Assembly (NCBI GenBank): GCA_003235785.1
Contig: QJYE01000525.1
Location: forward strand, 1 to 7,089
Reading direction: 5' to 3'
Origin: Nitrospirota bacterium
GTDB lineage: Bacteria; Nitrospirota; Nitrospiria; Nitrospirales; UBA8639
Length of the DNA: 7,089 nucleotides
Shown here: positions 1 through 5,473 of the stretch, piece by piece
How the letters are laid out: every line of letters starts with the position of its first letter
Numbering within the stretch: the first letter of the stretch is position 1
Program-made: the position numbers and the translations under genes
The notes under the pieces: model-generated
What the model was told of the DNA's origin: nothing
The model's database searches: none
The model's input: the letters and a program-made list of their open reading frames with translations, nothing else

Positions 1-192
1 CTATCGCAACCGAGTTCTGGGTGGCAGGGAAAGAGGGGGCGTGTGACTGATCTGGTTCAAGAACGTTCAAATATGAAGCATGTGTCCGCGTATGTTTGCG
101 GTAATCGGTCGATGGTTAAGGAAGTGACTGCGTTGTTGACACAAAAGGGGGTAGGTGCCATTTATCGTGAGCGGCATGCCGAAAGCACCTAA
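1..192 (+). CDS. C-terminal end of a flavin/NAD(P)H oxidoreductase (ferredoxin reductase-like), partial
   Basis: Only the last 63 codons are in the window; the reading frame is open from base 1 and ends at TAA 190-192. The visible part resembles the end of the NAD(P)-binding domain of ferredoxin-NADP reductase-like proteins. It has a GWQGKRGRVTDL stretch (residues 7-18), of the kind found before the last helix, and AYVCGNRSMVKEV (residues 31-43), which matches the family's Y-x-C-G-x-x-x-M-V motif near the nicotinamide site. The tail IYRERH follows. These enzymes move electrons between NAD(P)H and a flavin, and often on to an iron-sulfur partner. The FAD domain and any fused domains lie outside the window, so substrate and partner cannot be told. 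The gene lies upstream of hemW on the same strand, 51 bp away, and could be cotranscribed with it. Confidence 0.7.
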   Translation, partial: LSQPSSGWQGKRGRVTDLVQERSNMKHVSAYVCGNRSMVKEVTALLTQKGVGAIYRERHAEST

Positions 193-243
193 CGTGTTTT
201 TGGTTTCGTGGCATGGTGAAACCCTATGCTTAGGTAGAATGAG

Positions 244-1422
244 GTGATCTTTCCAAGCGATTCCAGTCTCCGCGATGAGGCCAAGACCGATGAGTCAGAT
301 GTTGGCCTCTATCTTCATATTCCCTTTTGTGTGAAGCGCTGCCATTTCTGTGCGTTTTATTTAGTGATGCAGGAAGAGAAGCGCATCGAACGGTTTCTTT
401 CTGCACTGGAAGTGGAATTTGCATTGTACGCTGCCCAACAAGATTTTTCTGGTCGGCCCGTCTCAACCATATATGTCGGTGGTGGGACGCCTACGGCTTT
501 ATCGCCGACACAATTGGCACGGGTCTTAAAGAGAGTGACGAAAATGTTCCCTTTGTCCAAGGATTGTGAAGTCACGGTAGAGGCCACCCCGGAATCCGTA
601 ACGTCTGCCTATCTGGAAACATTGATTGACGCTGGTGTGACACGGCTGAGCATGGGGATTCAAACTTTTGTCCGGGAAGAACGGGTGCGCTTAGGTCTTT
701 CGAGTCCTCTTGAGGAGGCCACAGCAGGGATTGGATTGGTCAAGCAGGCAGGATTTCCCAATTTCAATTTGGATGTGATCTATGGAATTCCAGGTCAAGC
801 CCTATCCTCCTGGGATGACACGCTTCAGCAGGCTTGCGCATGGGAACCGACGCATCTTTCCTGCTACGCCCTTTCGCTGGAAGAAGGCACGCGGCTTGAA
901 GCCGCGTTTCGACGTGGTGAGCTGAAGTTGATTGAGACTGATAGGGAAAAAGTTTTCCAAGAAACCACGACTGAACGTTTAACCGGCGCAGGATACGGTC
1001 AATATGAAATTGCTAATTGGGCAAAGCCTGGCCGAGCCTGTCGGCACAATCAGCGCTATTGGCAGGGCCAGGATTATGTCGGAATGGGGCCCAGTGCCCA
1101 ATCCTATCTGTCCGGTTGTCGTTTTGGAAATGTGGCTAATCTCGATCTCTATTGTCGTCGGCTGGAGAACGGAGATTTGCCTGTGGCTGAGCGCGAACAG
1201 TTATCGATGAGTCAGCAAGAAAAAGAGCGCGTCATTTTTGGTTTGCGAATGCTTGAGGGGGTGCCAATCACTTGGCTTGAAAAACTTGAGCATAATCCTA
1301 CATGGGAGGCTTCGCTGGCGACTTTAATAGAAGAGCAGTTTGTGGTTCGAACTTCGTCACGCTTGGCCTTAACGGTCAAAGGCCGTCAGTTTGCAGATAT
1401 GGTGGGGGCCCAATTATTGTGA
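244..1422 (+). CDS. hemW: Radical SAM heme chaperone HemW (coproporphyrinogen III oxidase-like)
   Basis: A 392-residue protein of normal length for HemW. The radical SAM cluster motif CVKRCHFC (C29, C33, C36) follows YLHIPF and holds a [4Fe-4S] cluster that binds S-adenosylmethionine. GGGTP lies at 79-83, the RLSMGIQTF strand at 134-142, and DVIYGIPGQ at 177-185. HNQRYW (268-273) matches the HNxxYW motif that marks HemW and includes the histidine implicated in heme binding. The residue two places after the third cysteine is F, not the extra cysteine of true HemN, which favours HemW. The C-terminal HemW domain follows (around ERVIFGLRMLEG, 328-339). HemW is thought to insert heme into respiratory enzymes; older annotations call it oxygen-independent coproporphyrinogen oxidase. 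The start is GTG at 244, the only start near the family's N-terminus. The Shine-Dalgarno is weak (AGG at 232-234). Confidence 0.93.
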   Translation: MIFPSDSSLRDEAKTDESDVGLYLHIPFCVKRCHFCAFYLVMQEEKRIERFLSALEVEFALYAAQQDFSGRPVSTIYVGGGTPTALSPTQLARVLKRVTKMFPLSKDCEVTVEATPESVTSAYLETLIDAGVTRLSMGIQTFVREERVRLGLSSPLEEATAGIGLVKQAGFPNFNLDVIYGIPGQALSSWDDTLQQACAWEPTHLSCYALSLEEGTRLEAAFRRGELKLIETDREKVFQETTTERLTGAGYGQYEIANWAKPGRACRHNQRYWQGQDYVGMGPSAQSYLSGCRFGNVANLDLYCRRLENGDLPVAEREQLSMSQQEKERVIFGLRMLEGVPITWLEKLEHNPTWEASLATLIEEQFVVRTSSRLALTVKGRQFADMVGAQLL

Positions 1423-1443
1423 CGTTTGTTGCCACGTTTGTCT

Positions 1444-1992
1444 TCAGACTGTGCTTTGGGGAGGAGTTGAGGTGCCCAGTGCGAGGAGTAAAGAGCCTAA
1501 CCAGAATATGACGCCGACGATCAAGCCAAGTAAAATGAGGATGCCAAGGACCAGTCCACTGACGTAAAGCCAATCGCCCAAAGTGGTGACGGGAGTCGTT
1601 GTTCGACAATGCCGATGCAGCAATTGGGCATTTTGGAGATTACTTTTGAACCAGACGGAAAAGAGGTCTCCGATGACAGGAATAGCTCCCAAGGTCATGT
1701 TCATGACAATATTGAGGGACATTCTTAAGAGCACAATTCGTGGAACCCCGGCTTTGGTGGCTAAAAAGAGGAGAGACGAGCCGATGGTATTGCTGATAAG
1801 GTCCCCTATTCCTGGAATAAGGCCAATAATCGGATCCAGGCCAACCTTGATGGTGGTCCCTGGAATGGTCAATGAGGCATCAAGCAACTGAGCCAAGGCT
1901 TGGGCAAGCTGTCCAATATTTTTCTTATTCCAGTCAGCTTGGTGATGGTGTTGGTTCTGAGCGTGATACTCGGAACGATGATGATTTCTCAT
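1444..1992 (-). CDS. DUF4112 domain-containing small membrane-associated protein
   Basis: A 182-residue protein of unknown function, recognised as DUF4112. It has LAQLLDASLTIPG (33-45), GLDPIIGLIPGIGDL (51-65), GVPRIVLLRM (82-91), LGAIPVIGDLF (101-111) and FKSNLQNAQLLHRH (115-128). The two GxIPxxGDL repeats are the hallmark of the family. The first 20 residues are rich in histidine (H4, H5, H10, H15-H17). A strongly hydrophobic stretch at about 142-172 should form one or two membrane segments beyond the domain. The frame stays open upstream to 2199, but that extension would overlap the DUF2779 gene antisense by 96 bp and has no family features, so ATG at 1992 is preferred. No Shine-Dalgarno precedes it. 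The 3' end faces hemW across 21 bp. The biochemical role of DUF4112 is not known. Confidence 0.85.
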   Translation of the reverse strand: MRNHHRSEYHAQNQHHHQADWNKKNIGQLAQALAQLLDASLTIPGTTIKVGLDPIIGLIPGIGDLISNTIGSSLLFLATKAGVPRIVLLRMSLNIVMNMTLGAIPVIGDLFSVWFKSNLQNAQLLHRHCRTTTPVTTLGDWLYVSGLVLGILILLGLIVGVIFWLGSLLLALGTSTPPQSTV

Positions 1993-2103
1993 GGTGGATA
2001 TTCTATCAAGATGAGTAGGGTGATGTGGCCTCTGAAGTTGAAGAAGCCTTTCGAGTTCGTATGTGGGAAAAAGTTGATAGTTTTCGCTTCTTGTTGAGTC
2101 CTT
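1993..2103. promoter_or_regulatory. Divergent intergenic region between the DUF4112 and DUF2779 genes
   Basis: These 111 bp must hold the promoters of both genes, since they are transcribed away from each other. Apart from the minus-strand TAGAAT close to the DUF4112 start, I found no convincing -35/-10 pair. On the plus strand TTGAAG (2038-2043) and TATGTG (2060-2065) are 16 bp apart but match consensus poorly. No clear inverted repeat for a regulator was seen. Confidence 0.4.
2000..2005 (-). promoter_or_regulatory. Possible -10 box for the DUF4112 gene
   Basis: On the minus strand this reads TAGAAT, five of six matches to the sigma70 -10 consensus, and ends 7 nt before the chosen ATG at 1992. 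No -35 match is visible at 16-18 bp. If used, transcription would start at or next to the start codon, giving a leaderless mRNA, which would fit the missing Shine-Dalgarno. A single hexamer in AT-rich DNA is weak evidence. Confidence 0.2.
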
Positions 2104-3663
2104 ATGGCCGAAGATCACGTGCATTCCATAGATCCTCAAGTTTCCGTGCCTTCCGTTTCCGATGCAGAAATTGCTCAGGAGCCTGTCGTCCGTACACATC
2201 GTCTCTCCAAAAGCCGGTTTTTAGCTGGGCTGCAATGCCATAAGCGTTTATATTTGGAGATTCATTCTCCGGAGTTGGCCACACCGCCCACACCCGATCG
2301 GCGAGCGATTATGGATATGGGAACCGACGTGGGCGTCTTGGCCAGAGAATTTTTTCCCGGGGGAGTGCTCGTCGAAGAAACGCATCGTCAAATTCCGGCA
2401 GCGCTGGTTCGAACAGCTGAACTGGTGGCCGATCCAAATGTGTCCGCTATTTTTGAAGGCGCGTTTGTCTGGCAAGGCATTCTCGTTCGGGTTGATGTCA
2501 TTGAGCGATTGGATGAGACGCGTTGGCGGTTAATTGAAGTGAAGGCCACATCCAAAGTCAAAGCCACGCATCTGGATGATTTGACCATCCAATCGGCTGT
2601 GTTGGAAGGAGCCGGCCTGATTGTCGATGGGTGTTATTTGATGCATCTCAATACCCAATATGTGTTTCTGGGTGGAGAGTTGAATTTAGAAGAAATGTTT
2701 GCGCTTGAAGATATGACGACGGAGATCCAGGCACGTCGCCCACTGGTCCAACCACAGCTTGAAGACATGTGGCAGGTCTTAAAGCAACCTTCAGCCCCAA
2801 GTATTGCACCGGATGGACATTGTCACCAACCGTACGAATGCCCTTTTTGGGATCACTGTACCAAAGAAAAATCGCGGCGTTGGGTGTTTTATCTGCCGGG
2901 GAGTTCGAAGATTCAAAAATTATTAGTCGAAGAAGGGGTTGAAACGATTGATGAGATTCCTGACCATATCCAATTGTCTGACATTCAGCAACATGTGAAA
3001 GGCAATGTGGAATGGATTTCGCCGTTGCTGCGTGCCCGGTTACAGTCTGTTCGCTACCCCGTCCATCATTTAGATTTTGAAACATTTATGCCAGCCATTC
3101 CGATCTTCCCGCATACTCGGCCCTATCGGCCCATGCCGTTTCAATGGTCCAATCATATTGAATATGAAGATGGGACTGTTGTGCATCATCAGTATTTATG
3201 TACGGATGGGCGAGATCCACGTGAAGAATTAGCGTTACAGTTGCTAGAGAGTTTAGGGGAGAATGGGTCGATCTGTGTCTATTCGGAATATGAGCGGTTT
3301 CTCCTCTTTGCATTGGGCGACGTGTTGCCTCATTTGAAGGCAGCCCTTTCCGGCGTGGTGAGACGGTTGTGGGACCTGTTGGCAGTGATTCAGCAGCATT
3401 ATTATCATCCGGACTTTCAAGGGTCATTTTCGATTAAAAACGTCTTGCCGGCCTTGGTGCCAAATTTGGCATACGATGATTTAACTATTCAAAATGGCGC
3501 GGTTGCTGCGGTGATGTACCAGAAAATGGTTTTTTCCGAAACAGATCTCATGGAGCGGGCTCATATTGCCCAGGCGTTGCAGGAGTATTGTGGCCGGGAT
3601 ACCTGGGCCATGGTTGAGTTACGTCGTGTGCTGATGGCGCGAGTAGGAGGAGTGTATCTGTAG
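2104..3663 (+). CDS. DUF2779 protein: Cas4-like PD-(D/E)XK nuclease domain fused to a DEDDy exonuclease-like domain
   Basis: A 519-residue protein of an uncharacterised family. The N-terminal half looks like a Cas4/RecB-type nuclease: LSKSRFLAGLQCHKRLYLE (34-52, C45), ILVRVDVI with D131, and LIEVKAT (143-149) giving the E145-x-K147 pair. C240, C246 and C252 follow with C-x5-C-x5-C spacing. One early cysteine plus three late ones is the pattern that holds a [4Fe-4S] cluster in Cas4 and AddB. The C-terminal half is DUF2779: HHLDFETF (321-328, D324 and E326), VYSEYE (392-397), RLWDL (421-425, D424), SFSIKNVLP (441-449) and YCGRDT (495-500). D-x-E, then D, then Y-x3-D is the acidic set of DEDDy 3'-5' exonucleases. 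DNA or RNA cleavage is therefore inferred, not shown. ATG 2104 is the first possible start (in-frame TGA at 2095) and lacks a Shine-Dalgarno; GTG 2119 is an alternative. Residues 1-30 are not conserved-looking. No cas genes are nearby. Confidence 0.87.
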   Translation: MAEDHVHSIDPQVSVPSVSDAEIAQEPVVRTHRLSKSRFLAGLQCHKRLYLEIHSPELATPPTPDRRAIMDMGTDVGVLAREFFPGGVLVEETHRQIPAALVRTAELVADPNVSAIFEGAFVWQGILVRVDVIERLDETRWRLIEVKATSKVKATHLDDLTIQSAVLEGAGLIVDGCYLMHLNTQYVFLGGELNLEEMFALEDMTTEIQARRPLVQPQLEDMWQVLKQPSAPSIAPDGHCHQPYECPFWDHCTKEKSRRWVFYLPGSSKIQKLLVEEGVETIDEIPDHIQLSDIQQHVKGNVEWISPLLRARLQSVRYPVHHLDFETFMPAIPIFPHTRPYRPMPFQWSNHIEYEDGTVVHHQYLCTDGRDPREELALQLLESLGENGSICVYSEYERFLLFALGDVLPHLKAALSGVVRRLWDLLAVIQQHYYHPDFQGSFSIKNVLPALVPNLAYDDLTIQNGAVAAVMYQKMVFSETDLMERAHIAQALQEYCGRDTWAMVELRRVLMARVGGVYL

Positions 3664-3682
3664 CAACATGAGGTCGCTTGCG

Positions 3683-3711
3683 TTGACCCATCCACTTGTC
3701 GCTGGTAGAAT
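3683..3711 (+). promoter_or_regulatory. Sigma70-type promoter for the aroQ-efp-accB-accC-thiE operon
   Basis: TTGACC (3683-3688, five of six to consensus) and TAGAAT (3706-3711, five of six) are separated by exactly 17 bp. This is the best promoter match in the window, and it lies in the 148-bp gap between the DUF2779 gene and aroQ. Transcription would begin near 3718, leaving a leader of about 95 nt before aroQ. I saw no riboswitch or attenuator structure in that leader. Confidence 0.6.
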
Positions 3712-3719
3712 TTGTCGCT
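3696..3719 (+). repeat. 8-bp direct repeat TTGTCGCT spanning the -10 box
   Basis: TTGTCGCT occurs at 3696-3703 and again at 3712-3719, with a 16-bp start-to-start distance, flanking the TAGAAT hexamer of the aroQ operon promoter. The placement is what a tandem repressor site could look like. Two copies of 8 bp could equally be chance, and no regulator is indicated. Confidence 0.3.
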
Positions 3720-3811
3720 TCGTCTAGTATTCGTGACTCCAGTAGTTGCTTATGTCTGTGAAATAAACGTTCTGATTCTTCGCCATCTGACCTATCTCCC
3801 TTGAACTGAAC

Positions 3812-4255
3812 ATGTTACATATTCTGGTCCTGCATGGCCCCAACCTTAATTTACTTGGAACGCGGGAGCCGGCGGTCTATGGGGCAGACACCTTAGCGGA
3901 GATTAATGCCAGGCTCGTGACATTGGGGAAAGAGCTCGGGGTGGCGGTAGAAGCCAGGCAATCCAATATTGAAGGGGAATTGGTCACCTGGGTCCAACAG
4001 GCTCCCTCTCAATTTCAAGGCCTGGTATTCAACCCCGCAGCCTATACGCATACGAGCATTGCGTTACGCGATGCCATTGTGGGAGTTGGTCTACCGATGG
4101 TTGAAGTCCATTTGTCCAACATTCATGGTCGAGAATCATTTCGGCGACGGTCTTACCTTGCCTCCGTGGCGTTGGGACAAATTTCCGGATTTGGTCCTCA
4201 GAGTTATGAGTTGGGCCTCAGGGCGTTAGTCCATGCGCTTCAAGAAAAGGCCTAA
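3812..4255 (+). CDS. aroQ: 3-dehydroquinate dehydratase, type II
   Basis: A 147-residue cytoplasmic enzyme, the usual length for type II dehydroquinase, which forms dodecamers. It dehydrates 3-dehydroquinate to 3-dehydroshikimate, the third step of the shikimate pathway to aromatic amino acids, folates and quinones. The N-terminal signature HGPNLNLLGTREP (8-20) is followed by the catalytic Y23 in the mobile lid. NPAAYTHTS (74-82) binds substrate, and EVHLSNIHGRESFR (98-111) carries the catalytic H100 and the substrate-contacting arginines. The QSNxEG motif reads QSNIEG (50-55), with isoleucine where histidine is usual. ATG 3812 gives the family's normal N-terminus, but no Shine-Dalgarno is visible. 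It is the first gene of the operon, 34 bp before efp. Confidence 0.96.
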   Translation: MLHILVLHGPNLNLLGTREPAVYGADTLAEINARLVTLGKELGVAVEARQSNIEGELVTWVQQAPSQFQGLVFNPAAYTHTSIALRDAIVGVGLPMVEVHLSNIHGRESFRRRSYLASVALGQISGFGPQSYELGLRALVHALQEKA

Positions 4256-4276
4256 CCGTCATTTTATTTTTTAACC

Positions 4277-4281
4277 AGGAG
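4277..4281 (+). promoter_or_regulatory. Shine-Dalgarno of efp
   Basis: AGGAG lies 8 nt before GTG 4290 and fixes this as the efp start. An ATG at 4283 in another frame is only 1 nt from the AGGAG and leads to a stop after ten codons, so it is not a credible start. Confidence 0.75.
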
Positions 4282-4289
4282 TATGAGAC

Positions 4290-4850
4290 GTGATTTCAAC
4301 TGCCGAATTTCGTAATGGGTCCAGGCTCGAACTAGATGGCCAGCCCTTCTATATTGTGGAGTTTCAGCATGTTAAACCAGGAAAGGGCCCGGCTTTTGTC
4401 CGAACCAAGCTTAAAGGCTATAAAACCGGGAATGTGATTGATCGAACATTCCGTTCCGGTGAAAAGTTTGAGGAACCGAATTTAGATGAATGTGAAATGC
4501 AATTTCTTTACAGTGCCGGCGATGAATATTCGTTTATGGATACGACGAGCTATGAGCAAGTGAACTATTCCAAGAGCCAACTGGGTGACAATGTCGATTT
4601 GTTGAAAGAAAATACGATCGTCAAAATTCTGTTATATCAAGGCGAGCCCATCTCAGTGGACTTGCCGATTTTCATGGAACTCAAGGTTGTGGAAACTGAT
4701 CCGGGCATTCGCGGTGATACGGCTTCAGGTGGGACCAAGCCTGCGACGGTGGAAACGGGAGCTACTGTTAAGGTTCCTCTCTATCTTGAATCAGGAGAAA
4801 TCATTAAAATTGATACTAGAACGCGAGCCTATGTGGAGCGGGTTCGGTAA
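4290..4850 (+). CDS. efp: Translation elongation factor P
   Basis: A 186-residue protein of standard EF-P length with its three beta-barrel domains. EF-P binds between the P and E sites of the ribosome and relieves stalling at consecutive prolines. Domain I begins ISTAEFRNG and holds the loop HVKPGKGPAF (27-36). K32 at its tip, equivalent to E. coli K34, reaches the peptidyl-transferase centre and is the residue modified in many species (beta-lysine, 5-aminopentanol). Domain III has the family signature region around TDPGIRGDTASGGTKPA (136-152) and ends with KIDTRTRAYVERV. The start is GTG 4290 with a good AGGAG. No modification enzyme (EpmA, EpmB, YmfI) is in the window, so the state of K32 is unknown. 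It sits between aroQ and accB, an arrangement seen in many bacteria. Confidence 0.97.
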   Translation: MISTAEFRNGSRLELDGQPFYIVEFQHVKPGKGPAFVRTKLKGYKTGNVIDRTFRSGEKFEEPNLDECEMQFLYSAGDEYSFMDTTSYEQVNYSKSQLGDNVDLLKENTIVKILLYQGEPISVDLPIFMELKVVETDPGIRGDTASGGTKPATVETGATVKVPLYLESGEIIKIDTRTRAYVERVR

Positions 4851-4893
4851 ATTTCTTGAAAACGCTCCTAAATTCTTGACGATCTAACAACCT

Positions 4894-5355
4894 ATGGCTG
4901 ATTCATCTAGAAGAGAAATTGAAGATATTGTTGAGTTGCTCAACAAGTATCATCTCACCGAGTTAGAGTTTGAGAAAAAGGGCGTTCGGATCCGTGTGCG
5001 GCGTGATCCTGCGCCGACGTTCACTTCGTCGTCAGTTGAAGCGGCCAAGCCTGCGGAGGCCAGTTCTGCTTCGTCTCCTCAACCCTCTTCACCTCAATTT
5101 TCCGAGTTGTCACATTTCCTGACCGTCACCTCTCCTATTGTCGGCACCTTTTATCGATCGTCTTCACCCGATGCTGATCCATATGTTGAGGAAGGGTCGC
5201 TAGTCAAAAAAGGTCAAGTTCTTTGTATTGTTGAGGCCATGAAGCTGATGAATGAAATCGAGGCAGAGGCTGATGGGACGGTGGTAAAAGTGCTCGTTGA
5301 GAGCACCACGCCGGTTGAATTCGGCCAACCGCTCTTCTTGATTGATCCGCTTTAG
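4894..5355 (+). CDS. accB: Biotin carboxyl carrier protein of acetyl-CoA carboxylase
   Basis: A 153-residue BCCP. The N-terminal 38 residues (with IEDIVELLNKYHLTELEFEKKG) are the part that contacts biotin carboxylase. A flexible linker rich in Ala, Pro and Ser follows (about 39-70), then the biotinyl domain (about 76-153). EAMKLMNEI (114-122) holds the biotinylated lysine K117. SPDADPYVEEGS (91-102) is the protruding thumb found in AccB of acetyl-CoA carboxylase but not in lipoyl or most other biotinyl domains, which makes the assignment specific. BCCP carries carboxybiotin from AccC to the carboxyltransferase AccAD in the first committed step of fatty acid synthesis; accA and accD are not in the window. 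ATG 4894 lies 43 bp after efp. No Shine-Dalgarno is visible. Confidence 0.96.
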   Translation: MADSSRREIEDIVELLNKYHLTELEFEKKGVRIRVRRDPAPTFTSSSVEAAKPAEASSASSPQPSSPQFSELSHFLTVTSPIVGTFYRSSSPDADPYVEEGSLVKKGQVLCIVEAMKLMNEIEAEADGTVVKVLVESTTPVEFGQPLFLIDPL

Positions 5356-5473
5356 GGTTTGTGACAAGCGGGGTTCCTACGCGTGACCTGGGTTATACAT
5401 TCTACTCGAACGTACATGACATACAACACGTTGGTTTGATGTGGTTGCCTAAGAATGCCGAAAAGGATGAACG
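5356..5473 (+). other. accB-accC spacer, 118 bp, no gene
   Basis: This spacer is much longer than the other gaps in the operon (34 and 43 bp, and an overlap). A TATACA hexamer at 5394-5399 could be a -10 box, but the 17-bp position upstream reads GGGTTC, a poor -35. No stable hairpin followed by a T run was found. It may hold an internal promoter or a processing site; nothing firm can be said. Confidence 0.4.
5463..5467 (+). promoter_or_regulatory. Shine-Dalgarno of accC
   Basis: AAGGA ends 6 nt before GTG 5474 and supports that start, which gives the canonical N-terminus FKKILIANRGEIA. An out-of-frame ATG at 5455 ends after eight codons at TAA 5479-5481. Confidence 0.75.

Noticed and set aside
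202..223. Inverted repeat GGTTTC / GAAACC with a 10-nt loop between the oxidoreductase end and hemW
   Set aside because: The stem is only 6 bp and no T run follows it on either strand, so it is not a credible terminator and may be chance.
235..240. TAGAAT just before the hemW start
   Set aside because: It lies too close to GTG 244 for a transcript to include the start codon with a leader, and there is no -35 match; it also overlaps the likely ribosome-binding region.
1993..2199. The DUF4112 frame stays open 69 codons upstream, overlapping the start of the DUF2779 gene antisense
   Set aside because: The extension has no family features, overlaps 96 bp of a well-supported gene, and would leave no room for a divergent promoter; ATG 1992 gives a protein of fitting length.
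2648..3427. Long open frames on the minus strand within the DUF2779 gene (145 and 113 codons)
   Set aside because: They are antisense shadows with compositions unlike real proteins, no start signals and no recognisable motifs, whereas the plus-strand frame is a continuous conserved protein.
2104..3663. A type of CRISPR adaptation gene (cas4)
   Set aside because: The N-terminal half is Cas4-like, but the chain is more than twice the length of Cas4, the C-terminal domain is DUF2779, and there is no array or other cas gene in the window.
4283..4315. Small ORF starting at ATG 4283 overlapping the efp start
   Set aside because: It is ten codons long, is too close to the Shine-Dalgarno, and the efp frame fully explains the site.
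4848..4881. Near-repeat of AAATTTCTTGA / TAAATTCTTGA and TTGAAA/TTGACG hexamers between efp and accB
   Set aside because: Neither hexamer has a matching -10 at 16-18 bp, and the repeat is short and imperfect in AT-rich DNA.
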